From: Gaiellasilicea sp963811885
GTDB lineage: Bacteria > Actinomycetota > Thermoleophilia > Gaiellales > Gaiellaceae
Reading direction: 5' to 3'
Assembly: GCA_963811885.1 (NCBI GenBank)
Contig: CAWETB010000012.1
Coordinates: 310,001 to 374,000, forward strand
DNA: 64,000 bases
In this document: piece after piece, positions 1 through 10,600 of the stretch
How the letters are laid out: each line of letters opens with the position of its first letter
How positions within the stretch are numbered: position 1 is the first letter of the stretch
Made by a program: the position numbers and the translations under genes
The notes under the pieces: generated by a model
The model's input: the letters and a program-made list of their open reading frames with translations, nothing else
Database searches by the model: none
What the model was told of the DNA's origin: nothing

Positions 1-930
1 TTCACCATGCTCGGGCCCTCCGGCTCCGGCAAGACGACGACACTGCGCGTGATCGCGGGCTTCGAGCAGCCGGACGAGGGCAGCGTCGAGCTCGGCGGGA
101 AGGACGTCTCGAAGCTGCCGCCCTACGCGCGCGACGTCAACACGGTCTTCCAGGACTACGCGCTCTTCCCGCACATGACCGTGCAGGACAACGTCGAGTA
201 CGGGCTCCGCGTGAAGAAGGTGGCGCGTGCCGAGCGGCGCCAGCGCGCGGCGGAGGCGCTCGCGCTCGTACGGCTCGAGAGCTACGGCGGCCGCAAGCCC
301 GGGCAGCTCTCCGGCGGTCAGCGCCAGCGCGTCGCGCTCGCCCGCGCGATCGTCAACCGGCCGCAGGCGCTGCTCCTCGACGAGCCGCTCGGCGCGCTCG
401 ACCTGAAGCTGCGCCAGGAGCTGCAGATCGAGCTGAAGCGGATCCAGCAGGAGCTCGGGATCACCTTCGTCTACGTCACGCACGACCAGGAGGAGGCGCT
501 GACGATGAGCGACCGCCTGGCCGTGTTCAACGAGGGCCGGATCGAGCAGATCGGCGCCCCGGCCGAGGTCTACGAGCATCCCGCGAGCGAGTTCATCGCC
601 GGCTTCGTCGGCGTCTCGAACGTGCTCGAGCGCGGCGGCCGCCGCTTCACGGTGCGGCCCGAGAAGATCCGCCTGCTCGGCGACGGGGAGAGCCCGGAGC
701 CCGGCGGCGTCGTGGAGGAGGGGCGGATCGCGAACGTCGTCTACGTCGGGGCGATCACGCGCTACCACGTCGCGCTCGACGCAGGCGGCGAGCTGATCGC
801 GGTGAGCCAGAACCTCGAGCGCGGCTCGAGCGAGGTGTTGGAGCGACAGGGAACGCGGATCCGGGCGAGCTGGCTGCCCGAGAACGCATTCACGATCGAG
901 ACCAAGTCGAACGGAGGAGACGAGGCATGA
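1..930 (+). CDS. potA: Polyamine-type ABC transporter ATP-binding protein (5' end missing)
   Basis: Cytoplasmic ATPase that would power uptake of spermidine/putrescine or a similar substrate through the two permeases downstream. The frame is open from base 1, so the N-terminus lies outside the window. Visible in order are Walker A (GPSGSGKT), a Q-loop (VFQDYALFP), the ABC signature (LSGGQRQRVALARA), Walker B (ALLLDEPLGALD) and the switch histidine (YVTHDQEEAL). The last 80 or so residues form the C-terminal TOBE-type region usual in PotA and related importers. The stop overlaps the start of the binding-protein gene (ATGA), so the two are probably translationally coupled. The family is certain; the substrate is inferred from the operon. 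Confidence 0.93.
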   Translation, partial: FTMLGPSGSGKTTTLRVIAGFEQPDEGSVELGGKDVSKLPPYARDVNTVFQDYALFPHMTVQDNVEYGLRVKKVARAERRQRAAEALALVRLESYGGRKPGQLSGGQRQRVALARAIVNRPQALLLDEPLGALDLKLRQELQIELKRIQQELGITFVYVTHDQEEALTMSDRLAVFNEGRIEQIGAPAEVYEHPASEFIAGFVGVSNVLERGGRRFTVRPEKIRLLGDGESPEPGGVVEEGRIANVVYVGAITRYHVALDAGGELIAVSQNLERGSSEVLERQGTRIRASWLPENAFTIETKSNGGDEA

Positions 931-2149
931 GCAAGCAGAAAGTCGGACGCTGGGCGGCGGCGCTGCTGGCGACCGGCGTACTGAGCGTCATGGCCGCCGG
1001 CTGCGGCGGCGACGACAACGAGGCAGGCGGCGCGGGCACGACGGCCGGGGAGACGACCGGCGGTACGCCCGAGGGCATGATGCAGACGCTCGGCGAAGGC
1101 GAGGGTCAGGTCAACCTGATCGCCTGGGCCGGCTACGTCGAGGACGGGACCACGGATCCGAAGGTCGACTGGGTGACGGACTTCGAGAAGGAGACCGGCT
1201 GCCAGGTGAACGTCAAGACCGGCAACACGTCGGACGAGATGGTGACCCTGATGCGGACCGGCCAGTACGACGGGGTCTCTGCGTCCGGCGACGCCAGCCT
1301 GCGCCTGATCGCCGCCGGCGACGTCGCGCCCGTGAACCTCGACCTGATCCCGAACTACGAGAACGTGTTCGAGGGCCTGAAGAACCAGCCGCACAACACG
1401 GTCGACGGCGTCTCCTACGGCGTGCCGCACGGCCGCGGGGCGAACCTGCTCCAGTACCGCACGGACGTGGTCAAGCCGGCGCCCGACTCGTGGTCGGTCG
1501 TCTGGGACAAGGGAGATCGCCTACAAGGGCAAGGTGACGGCGTACGACAGCCCGATCTACATCGCCGACGCGGCGGTCTACCTGAAGGCGACGCAGCCGG
1601 ACCTCGGGATCGAGGATCCGTACGAGCTCGACCAGAAGCAGTTCGACGCTGCGGTGGAGCTGCTGAAGCAGCAGCGGCAGAACATCGGCGAGTACTGGTC
1701 GGACTACACGAAGCAGATCGCGGCCTTCACGGGCGGCGAGAGCGTCGTCGGAACGACCTGGCAGGTGATCACGAACGTGCTCGAGGGCGAGAAGGTGCCC
1801 GTCGCCGCCGTCCTGCCGAAGGAGGGCTCGACCGGCTGGTCGGACACGTGGATGATCTCGTCCAAGGCCAAGAACCCGAACTGCATGTACATGTGGATGA
1901 ACCACATCATCTCGCCGAAGGCGAACGCGGCCGCGACCGAGTACTTCGGTGAGGCCCCGTCCTCCAAGGAAGCGTGCTCGATGACCGCCAACAAGGATCA
2001 CTGCACGATCTTCCACGCCGACGACGAGGCGTACTTCGACCAGATCTACTACTGGAAGACGCCGCAGGCCGACTGCGGCGACGACCGGGGCGACGGTCTG
2101 CAAGGACTACTCCGAATGGACGCAAGCCTGGACTGAAATCAAGGGGTGA
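927..2149 (+). CDS. potD: PotD-like solute-binding lipoprotein (two frameshifts)
   Basis: Extracytoplasmic substrate-binding lipoprotein of the polyamine-type importer. The N-terminus has a signal peptide ending in a lipobox (VMAAGCGG), followed by an acidic Gly/Thr linker. The rest matches the PotD/PotF family (for example VTAYDSPIYIADAAVYL and GWSDTWMISSKAKNPN). The reading frame changes near 1511 and again near 2089. In both places removing one G restores the protein, so the second half (from about 1513) and the C-terminal peptide ending at 2149 belong to the same gene. The stop overlaps the permease start at 2146 (GTGA). The double frameshift is more likely an assembly error than a dead gene because everything else is intact. 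Confidence 0.88.
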
Positions 2150-3051
2150 GCTCGACCTCTGAGGGACTGGAGGCGCCGTCCGGGGGATCACCCGGGCGGC
2201 GCCTTTCCACCTTCCTGTTCCGCCACCCGCGGCTCCGCGTCGGCCTGCTGCTGACGCCGCCGCTCTCGTGGCTCCTGCTCGCGTATCTCGGCTCGCTGGC
2301 GGTGCTGTTCGTGTCCGCGTTCTGGCGGCTCGACCCCTTCACCTCGCAGGTCGTGCACGACTACGGCTTCCAGAACTTCCGGCAGCTCTGGGAGAGCGAC
2401 GTCTACCGCAGGATCGCCTTCCGCACGGTCGGGATCGCAGCGGCTGTGACCGTCACCGACGTGCTGCTCGCCTTCCCGATCGCCTTCTACATGGCGAAGG
2501 TCGCGTCGCCGCGGACGCGGAACCTGCTCGTGGTCGCGGTGCTGCTGCCGTTGTGGGGGAGCTACCTGGTCAAGGTCTACGCCTGGCGGATCATCCTGCA
2601 GGAGAACGGGATCCTGAACTGGGCGCTCGATCCGTTCGGGCTCTCCGGCCCGGGCTTCGGGAACGTGGCCACCTGGCTCGTCTTCAGCTACCTCTGGCTG
2701 CCGTTCATGATCCTGCCCGTCTACGCGGGGCTGGAGCGGATCCCGAACTCGATGCTCGAAGCGTCGGCCGACCTGGGCGGAAAGGGGCTGCGCACGCTCT
2801 GGCGCGTCGTGCTCCCGCTGGCGCTGCCGGCGATCGCGGCGGGCTCGATCTTCACGTTCTCGCTCACGCTCGGCGACTACATCACGCCGCAGCTCGTCTC
2901 GAGCACGCAGTTCATCGGCAACGTCGTCTACATCAACGTCGGCGTCGCGAACAACCTCCCGTTCGCAGCCGCCTTCGCGATGGTGCCGGTCGCCGTGATG
3001 GTCGTCTACCTCCTCGTCGCGCGGCGCGTGGGGGCGTTCGACAACCTATGA
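2146..3051 (+). CDS. potB: ABC transporter permease, PotB type
   Basis: First inner-membrane permease of the polyamine-type importer, 301 residues from a GTG overlapping the upstream stop. A short hydrophilic N-terminus precedes a hydrophobic segment (LLTPPLSWLLLAYLGSLAVL), with further membrane helices through the protein. The coupling loop of the binding-protein-dependent permease family is visible (EASADLGGKGLRTLWRVVLP). Its stop overlaps the start of the second permease (ATGA). Length and order (ATPase, binding protein, permease, permease) fit a complete importer. Confidence 0.92.
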   Translation: MSSTSEGLEAPSGGSPGRRLSTFLFRHPRLRVGLLLTPPLSWLLLAYLGSLAVLFVSAFWRLDPFTSQVVHDYGFQNFRQLWESDVYRRIAFRTVGIAAAVTVTDVLLAFPIAFYMAKVASPRTRNLLVVAVLLPLWGSYLVKVYAWRIILQENGILNWALDPFGLSGPGFGNVATWLVFSYLWLPFMILPVYAGLERIPNSMLEASADLGGKGLRTLWRVVLPLALPAIAAGSIFTFSLTLGDYITPQLVSSTQFIGNVVYINVGVANNLPFAAAFAMVPVAVMVVYLLVARRVGAFDNL

Positions 3052-3857
3052 CGTCGCGCGCCGGAGCCTGGGTGCTGCGCGGCCTGACCGGGCTGACGCT
3101 CGCGTTCATCTACCTGCCGCTGCTCGTGATCTTCCTCTACGCGTTCAACGACAAGCGGTCGCTCGTCTGGCCGATCGACGGCCTGACGACGAAGTGGTTC
3201 GGGCGCGCGATCGACAACCCGGGCGTGCGCGACGCGCTGCTCGTCTCGATGAAGGCGGCGCTCGGCGCGACCGCGCTCGCGCTCGTGCTCGGCACGATGG
3301 CCGCGATGGCGGTCGCCCGCTACCGGTTCTTCGGGCGCGACGCGATCTCGTTCCTCGTCATCCTCCCGATCGCGCTGCCCGGGATCGTGACCGGGATGGC
3401 GCTGAACGCGACGTTCCGCAACCTGCCGGAGCCGTTCGGGGTCGAGCTCGGCCTCTTCACGATCATGGTCGGGCACGCGACCTTCTGCATCGTCGTCGTC
3501 TACAACAACGTCATCGCGCGGCTGCGCCGGACGCAGGGGTCGCTGGAGGAGGCATCCTCCGACCTCGGCGCCGACACCTGGCAGACGTTTCGCCTCGTCA
3601 CCTTCCCGCAGCTGAAGACGGCGCTGCTCGCCGGCGGCCTGCTCGCGTTCGCGCTCAGCTTCGACGAGGTGATCGTGACCACCTTCACGGCCGGCGCCGA
3701 CCAGACGCTGCCGATCTGGATCCTGAACAACCTCTCGCGGCCGAACCAGCTGCCGATCGTCAACGTCGTCGCCGTCTTCGTGATCCTGCTCTCGATGATC
3801 CCGGTCTACTTCGCCGCGAAGATCTCGAACGACACGACCGGCGGCGTCGGCCGCTAG
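3048..3857 (+). CDS. potC: ABC transporter permease, PotC type
   Basis: Second permease of the importer, 269 residues. The ATG at 3048 overlaps the PotB stop. The first membrane helix follows at once (LTLAFIYLPLLVIFLYAFND), a start typical of PotC. The EAA coupling loop reads EEASSDLGADTWQTFRLVTFP. The gene ends at 3857 in a CTAG shared with the convergent histidine kinase, leaving no room for a terminator between them. Confidence 0.92.
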   Translation: MTSRAGAWVLRGLTGLTLAFIYLPLLVIFLYAFNDKRSLVWPIDGLTTKWFGRAIDNPGVRDALLVSMKAALGATALALVLGTMAAMAVARYRFFGRDAISFLVILPIALPGIVTGMALNATFRNLPEPFGVELGLFTIMVGHATFCIVVVYNNVIARLRRTQGSLEEASSDLGADTWQTFRLVTFPQLKTALLAGGLLAFALSFDEVIVTTFTAGADQTLPIWILNNLSRPNQLPIVNVVAVFVILLSMIPVYFAAKISNDTTGGVGR

Positions 3858-6195
3858 CGCACGTCGTTCGCGGCGGGGAGCTCGACGAAGAAGGTCGAGC
3901 CCTTGCCCGGCTTCGACTCGACCCAGATCTTCCCGTCCATCCGGCGGACGAGCTCGCGGCAGATGTAGAGCCCGAGGCCGGTGCCGCCGATGCCGCGGGT
4001 CATGTCGGGATCCAGCCGGTAGAACTTCGCGAAGATCCGACGGTGCTCGGAGGCGGGGATGCCGAGCCCCTGGTCGGCGATCGCGAACCGGATCGAGCGG
4101 TCGCCGTTCGCGATCGAGAGCAGGACCGGGCCGCCCTGGGGCGAGTACTTGATCGCGTTGTCGACGAGGTTGACGAGCACCTGGCGCAGCTGGCCGGGGT
4201 CGGCGATCACGCTCGGGATCCGGTCCGGCACGTCGAGGTCGAGCGCGACGTTCTCGGGCAGGTGCGTGCGCGCGGCCTCGAGGACGGTCGTCGCGACCTC
4301 GGCCGGATCGCACTGCTCGACCGTGACGGGCAGCTGGTCGGCGTCGAGCCGGCCGGCGACGAGAAGGTCGTTGACGATCGTCCCGAGCCGGTCCGACTCG
4401 GAGGCGATCACGCCGAGCAGCTGGTCGTGGATCTCGGGATCGAGCTCGATGTCGGTGCGCCGAATCGTCTGCGCAGAGCCGTAGATCGCGGCCAGCGGCG
4501 TCCGCAGCTCGTGCGACACGGTGGCGACGAAGTCGGCCTTCATCTCCTCGAGCGCGCCGCTCCTCGGTCAGGTCGCGGAAGGCGTAGACGGTGCCTTCCT
4601 CGAAGCCCACGCCCGAGCCGGAGATCCAGAGCTCGCGGCCGTCGAACTCGACCGGAACGGTCTCGGCGCGGACGGGCTCGCCCGGCTGGCCGGCAACCGG
4701 GATCAGGGGCGCGATCTCCGCCCAGCGAGGGACGACCTCGTCGATGCGCCGCCCGAGCGTCTCGGCCTCCGACACGCCGGTGATCGTCGTCGCGGCCGTG
4801 TTCCAGAGCCTGATCACGCCGTCCCGGTCGACGAGGACGACGCCGTCGCCGACGGCCTCGAGCGCGCGCGCCGCTCGGCTCCGCCGCTCCACCTCGGCGT
4901 ACAGTCGCGCGTTGTCGATCGCCGCGGCGGCGTGCCGCGCCAGCTCCTGCGCGAGGGCGGCGTCCTCTTCTCCGTACACCCGGCCGGACTCGGCCGTGAC
5001 GAGCGTGATCGAGCCGATCACCTCGCCGCGGGCGGTGAGCGGCACGGTCACGTAGGACTTCGGCGCGAGCGTGCGCGCGATCTCGAGCTGGTCGTCGTTG
5101 AAGCGGAAGGATGCGAGCGCGCGCTCGTCGATCTCCGTCACGAGCACGCGGCTCGGTCCTGCGCGTCGCGACCGCGACCGCCGAGAGCATCGGCTCCTCC
5201 AGCTCGCGGGCGAGTGCGAGCTTGAGCGGGTCGGCGTGCTCGAGCGCGAGCCGCTGGAGCCGTCCGTCGAGGAAGATGTCGACCGCGCACCAGTCGGCGA
5301 CCCGCGGCACCGCAAGCCGCGCGACGTCGGCGAGCGTCTGCTCGTAGTCGAGCGAGCTGCCGAGCACCCAGCCGGCCTCGGCGAGGAACGCCTGCCGCTC
5401 CTCGGCGAGCTTGCGGTCCTCGATATCGGTCGACGGTGCCGACCCAGCCGTCGTCGGTCGTCGGCAGCGCGCGGCCCAGGAACCAGCGGTACGTGCCGTC
5501 GGCGAGGCGGATCCGATACTCGGCGTCCAGCGGCGTTCGAGTACGGCGTGCTTCGTCCCAGGCTTCGCCGGTCGCGGCCGCATCGTCCGGGTGGACGAAG
5601 TCCTGCCAGGCGACCGCTCTGTCCCGTGCGCAGCCCCGTGCAGCTCGTACCAGCGCTCGTTCCGGTAGGTGATCACGCCGTTCGCGTCCGCCGTCCAGAC
5701 GATCTGCGGCACCGCATCGGCGAGCGAGCGGTAGCGCATCTCGCTCTCGCGCTCGACCGTGGCGAGCTCCTGCTCGGCGAGAAGCGCGTCCCGCCGCCTC
5801 AGCTCGACCGTCTTCTGCCAGAGCTCGATGAAGACGGCGACCTTCGCCCGCAGCACGAGCGGCTCGAACGGCTTCATCAGATAGTCGACCGCGCCCGCGC
5901 TGTAGCCGCGGAACACATGCTCGGCGTCCTTCGAGATCGCGGTCAGGAAGAGGATCGGGACGTGCCGCGTCCGCTCGCGCTGCTTGATCAGCTCCGCGGT
6001 CTGGAAGCCGTCCATGCCCGGCATCTGGACGTCGAGCAGGATCGCCGCGAACTCCTCGTGGAGCAGGCGCCGCAGCGCCTCCTCGCCCGACGCGGCCCGG
6101 ACGAGGTCGGCCTCGAGCGGCTCCAGGATCGCCTCCAGGGCGAGCAGGTTCTCCGGCCGGTCGTCGACGAGCAGCAGTTTCGCCCGGTCGGTCAC
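3854..6195 (-). CDS. Hybrid sensor kinase, REC-PAS-GAF-PAS-HisKA-HATPase (five frameshifts)
   Basis: Soluble sensor histidine kinase, about 778 residues when reconstructed, last gene of the signalling operon. Order: N-terminal receiver (LLLVDDRPENLL, phosphoacceptor LLDVQMPGMDG, lysine in YLMKPFEPL), a PAS domain (PQIVWTADANGVITYRNERW), a GAF domain (around SYVTVPLTARGEVIGSITLV), a second PAS (VLVDRDGVIRLWNTAATTI), the HisKA phosphoacceptor (VSHELRTPLAAIYG) and the ATPase (NLVDNAIKYSP, GGTGLGLYICREL). Frame changes near 5630, 5535, 5435, 5155 and 4555 each resolve by deleting one base, and the total length fits exactly five extra bases. A GTG at 6195 overlaps the CheB stop; GTG at 6204 is an alternative. 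No membrane segment is visible, so the signal is probably cytoplasmic or comes through the receiver. Confidence 0.87.
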
Positions 6196-6758
6196 CGGGA
6201 GCACAGCCCGTAGAGGAACGGTGCGATCTCGTCGAGCGGGAGCACGGCGTCCGCGACCGAGCCCGCGATCGCCGCGTCCGGCATCGTCCGCCGCTCCGCC
6301 GTGTGCGGGTCCTGGACGATCGAGACGCCGCCGTTGCGCTTGATCGCCGCGAGGCCGGCGGCGCCGTCCTCGTTCGCGCCCGTGAGCACGATCCCGATCG
6401 CGCGGTCGCGGTAGACCTCGGCGACCGACTCGAAGAGGACGTCGATGGACGGCCGCGCGAACTGGACGCGCGCGTCGACGGAGAGCGCGAAGTGGCTGTC
6501 CTCGACGAGGAGGTGGTAGTCGGCCGGAGCGACGTAGACGTGACGCGGCTCGAGCGGCTCCTTGTCGCCCGGCTCGGAGACGGGCCGGCCGATGTGGCGC
6601 TGCAGCAGCGACTCGAGCACGCCGCGGTTCGACTCGGCCGAGCGGTGCTGGGCGACCACGATCGCCTGGTCGAGCTGCTGCGGAATCCCCTCGAGCAACG
6701 TTCCCACTGCCTGCAGCCCTCCCCAGGACGCGCCGATGGCGATCACCTCGTAGCTCAT
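6192..6758 (-). CDS. cheB: Stand-alone CheB-type protein-glutamate methylesterase
   Basis: Catalytic domain of a chemoreceptor methylesterase, 188 residues, without the usual N-terminal receiver. The nucleophile serine lies in GASWGGLQAVG (canonical GASTGG), the histidine in VVAQHRS and the aspartate in VLTGANEDGAAG. CheB removes methyl groups from glutamates of methyl-accepting proteins. The ATG at 6758 overlaps the CheR stop (ATGA) and its stop overlaps the next kinase start. Because the receiver is missing, its activity would have to be controlled by a neighbouring receiver protein or be constitutive. No methyl-accepting protein is encoded nearby. Confidence 0.93.
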   Translation of the reverse strand: MSYEVIAIGASWGGLQAVGTLLEGIPQQLDQAIVVAQHRSAESNRGVLESLLQRHIGRPVSEPGDKEPLEPRHVYVAPADYHLLVEDSHFALSVDARVQFARPSIDVLFESVAEVYRDRAIGIVLTGANEDGAAGLAAIKRNGGVSIVQDPHTAERRTMPDAAIAGSVADAVLPLDEIAPFLYGLCSR

Positions 6759-7600
6759 CGAACCTTCTTGAACAGCCGCTCGTCGGCGTCGAGCTCCTCG
6801 AACTCGCTCTCGTGCGGGCTGAACCGGATCGTCTCCTTCTGCCCCAGCGCGAGCACGCCGAACGTCGCCAGGCTGTCGTAGAAGAGGCGGTGCACGCGCT
6901 CCTGCAGCGGCTGCGCGAAGTAGATCAGCACATTGCGGCACGTGATCACGTGGAACTCGTTGAAGGCGGCGTCGGAGACCAGGTTGTGCTGGGCGAAGAC
7001 GACGCCGTCGGCGAGCTCCCGCGCAAAGCGGGCGCCGTCGTAGCGGGCGACGTAGTACTCGGAGAACGAGCGCGCGCCGCCGGCGCGGATGTAGTTCTGC
7101 GTGTACTCCTGCATCTTGTCCAGCGGGAAGACGCCGAGCCGCGCCTGCTCGAGCACGGCCTCGTTGATGTCGGTCGCATAGATCCGGACACGGTCCGAGA
7201 GCCCTTCCTCGGCGAGCAGGATCGCCAGCGAGTAGACCTCCTCGCCGGTCGAGCAGCCCGCCACCCAGAGCCGCGCGAACGGATACGTGCGCAGCATCGG
7301 CACCACCTTCTCGCGGAAGGAGAGGAAGAAGCTCGGGTCGCGGAACATCGCGGTCACGTTCACGGAGAGGTCGAGCAGCAGCCGCTCCATCACCGCCGGG
7401 TCGTGCAGGAGCAGGTTCTGCAGCGCCGAGATCGTCTCGACCTTCTCGCCGTCCATCCGCCGGCGCACGCGGCGCCGGAGCGAGGCCGGCGCGTACTGAC
7501 GGAAGTCGAAGCCGTAGCGGCGGTGGATCCCCTCGAGCAGGAGCTCGATCTCGATCCGCTCGAGCTCGAGCTCCTCGCCTCTCTCTACTGGTAGAGCCAC
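6755..7600 (-). CDS. cheR: CheR-type protein-glutamate methyltransferase
   Basis: SAM-dependent methyltransferase that would methylate glutamates of a signalling protein, 281 residues from a GTG at 7600. The N-terminal helical domain (LLLEGIHRRYGFDFRQYAP) precedes the Rossmann domain with the SAM motif LWVAGCSTGEEVYSLAILL, the family motif YATDINEAVLEQAR and the CRNVLIYF motif. The start lies 16 bases inside the end of the giant kinase and the stop overlaps cheB, so it is the second gene of a four-gene unit. Its target is unknown; the coiled coil of the giant kinase is one candidate (inference). Confidence 0.94.
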   Translation of the reverse strand: MALPVERGEELELERIEIELLLEGIHRRYGFDFRQYAPASLRRRVRRRMDGEKVETISALQNLLLHDPAVMERLLLDLSVNVTAMFRDPSFFLSFREKVVPMLRTYPFARLWVAGCSTGEEVYSLAILLAEEGLSDRVRIYATDINEAVLEQARLGVFPLDKMQEYTQNYIRAGGARSFSEYYVARYDGARFARELADGVVFAQHNLVSDAAFNEFHVITCRNVLIYFAQPLQERVHRLFYDSLATFGVLALGQKETIRFSPHESEFEELDADERLFKKVR

Positions 7601-10600
7601 ACGCGCATCAGGGAGAGCAGCTGGTCGGTGTCGACCGGCTTGGTGATGTAGTCGGAGGCGCCGGCGGCGATCGAGCGCTCGCGGTCGCCCTTCATTGCCT
7701 TGGCGGTCAGCGCGATGATCGGCAGCTTCTCGAACTCGGGCCGCAGCCGGATTGCCTGCGTGGTCTCGTAGCCGTCCATCTCCGGCATCATCACGTCCAT
7801 CAGCACGAGGTCGACGTCGCCGTCGCGTCCGAGCGCCTCGATCCCCTCGCGGCCGTTCTCGGCGAAGAGCACCTCCATCCCGTTCGCCTCGAGGGCGCTC
7901 GTGAGCGCGAACACGTTGCGGACGTCGTCGTCGACGATCAGCACCTTCTTGCCGAGGAAGAGCGCGTCGGCGTCGTGCAGCTGCTCCAGCATCTTCCGCT
8001 TCGACTCGGGCAGCTTCGACTCGACGCGGTGCAGGAAGAGCGACGTCTCGTCGAGGAGCCGCTCGGGCGAGCGGGCGTCCTTGATCACGATCGTCTCGGC
8101 GTAGCGCTTCAGCTTCGTCTCCTCGCGCCGTGTCAGCTCCTTGCCCGTGTAGACGATCACCGGCAGCGCCCGCGAGCGCTCGGTCGTCTTCACCCGCTCG
8201 AGCAGGTCGAAGCCGGTCATCTTCGGCAGCTTCAGGTCGAGCACCATGCAGTCGAACTCCGGCTCCGAGTCGAGTGCCGCGAGCGCCTCCTCCGACGAGC
8301 CGACCGCGACGATCTCGACGTCGCCGTCACCGCCGACGAGCTCGACGATCGCATTCCGCTGTGCCTCGTCGTCGTCGACGACGAGCAGCCGGCGGACGTC
8401 GCGGTCGATGAACGACTCGATCCCGCCGAAGACGCCCTCGAGCGCCTCGAGCGAGGCGGGCTTCTGCACGAACGCCGCCGCCCCGGCCATCAGCGCCGGC
8501 TGCATCTCCTCCACCCCCGAGACGATGTGCACTGGGATGTGGCGCGTCGCCGGGTGCCGCTTCAGGCGGTCGAGCACCGTCCAGCCGTCGAGCACCGGCA
8601 GGCTCATGTCGAGCACGATCGCGTCGGGCCGGAACTCACGCGCGAGCGCGAGGCCGGTGTCGCCGCGGAGCGCGACGAGCCCCTTGAAGCCGCGCTCGCG
8701 AGCGATCTCGAGCTCGGTGCGGGCGAAGTCGGCGTCGTCCTCGACGATCAGGACGACGCGGTCGCCCTCCTCGATCGACTCGCGGTCGTCGTCGACCTCG
8801 CTCGTGATCGAGCAGCACGGGGTCGATCCCGGCATCGAGGTCGGGCTCGTCGCCGTTGTGGCTCATCGCCGCCGCCGTGGCCGGGGACAGCCCGGCCGAG
8901 ATCGTCTCGAGCAGCTCGGCGGGCGTCGCCGCCGGCGACGTCTCGACGTAGTGCTCCGGCAGGTAGAGCGTGAACGTGCTGCCCGCGCCGGGCGCCGACT
9001 CGACGTGGATCTCGCCGCCGAGCAGGCGGGCGATCTCGCGGCTGATCGAGAGGCCGAGGCCGGTGCCGCCGTAGCGGCGGCTGGTCGTCCCGTCGGCCTG
9101 CTGGAACGCCTCGAAGATCAGGCGCAGCTTGTCGTGGGGGATGCCGACCCCCGTGTCGACGACCGAGAACCCGATCACGCGCTCGGCTTTCGAGAGCACG
9201 TCGCCGGCGAACTGCCGGCCCACCGCCTGGCCGACGCGGAGGACGACGCCGCCGCTGTCGGTGAACTTGAACGCGTTCGAGAGCAGGTTCTTCAGCACCT
9301 GCTGCAGGCGCTGCTGGTCGGTGACGATCGTCGGCAGCGCGTTCTCGGCGAAGTCGAGCTCGAACGAGAGCCCCTTCTCGGCTGCGACCGGCATGAACGA
9401 GCGCTCGAGCGCGCGCCAGCTCCTCCGCCACCGACACCTCGGCGACGTTGACGTCCATCTTCCCGGCCTCGACCTTCGAGAGGTCGAGGATGTCGTTGAT
9501 CAGGCCGAGCAGCTCCGCGCCGGCGTTGTGGATCGTCGTCGCGAACTCGATCTGCTTCTCGGTCAGGTTGCCGTCGGCGTTGTCGGCGAGCAGCTTCGCG
9601 AGGATCAGGAGCGAGTTGAGCGGCGTCCGCAGCTCGTGCGACATGTTCGCGAGGAACTCGGACTTGTAGCGCGAGGAGAGCGCGAGCTGCTCCGCCTTCT
9701 CCTCGAGCGCGCTGCGGGCCTCCTCGATCTCCGCGTTCTTGATCTCGATCCGCCGGTTCTGCTCCTCCAGCTGCTGCGAGCGCTCCTCCAGCTCCTCGTT
9801 CGTCTGCTGCAGCTCCTCCTGCTGGGTCTGGAGCAGCTCCTCGGAGGCGCGCAGGGTCGACGTCTGCGCCTCGAGCTCGGCGTTCGACCGCTTCAGCTCG
9901 TCCTGCTGCGCCTGCAGCTCCTCCGACTGGCTCTGCAGGTCCTGCGTCAGCTGCTGCGACTGGAGCAGCAGCTCCTCCGTCCGCATGTTCGCGAGGATCG
10001 TGTTCAGGACGACCCCGATCGACTCGGAGAGCTGGTCGAGGAACGTCTGCTGGACCTCGGTGAACCGCGTGAACGACGCCAGCTCCATCACCGCCATCAC
10101 GTTCTCCTCGAACAGGACGGGGAGGACGATGATGCTCGCCGGGGCGGCCTCGCCGAGGCCCGATGTGATCCTGATGTAGTCCTCGGGCGCCTCCGTGATC
10201 ACGATCGCCTTCTTCTCGAGCGCCGCCTGGCCGACGATCGCCTCGCCCACCTTGAAGCGGTTCGCGATCGACTTCCGCTCCTTGTAGCCGTACGTCGCGA
10301 TCAGGCGCAGCTCCGTCTCCTCGTCCTCGCCGGAGTCCTCGGCGACGTAGAAGGCGCCGTGGTGGGCGGCGACGAGCGGCGTCACCTCGCTCATCAGCAG
10401 GCGCGCGACCGTCTTCTGGTCGCGCTGGCCCTGCAGCATCCCGGAGAAGCGGGCGAGGTTCGAGTTGAGCCAGTCCTGCGCGGCGTTCCGCTCCGTCGTC
10501 TCGCGGAGGTTGCCGATCATCTGGTTGATGTTGTCCTTGAGGTCCGAGACCTCGCCGGCCGCCTCGACGGCGATCGACCGCGTCAGGTCGCCCTGGGTCA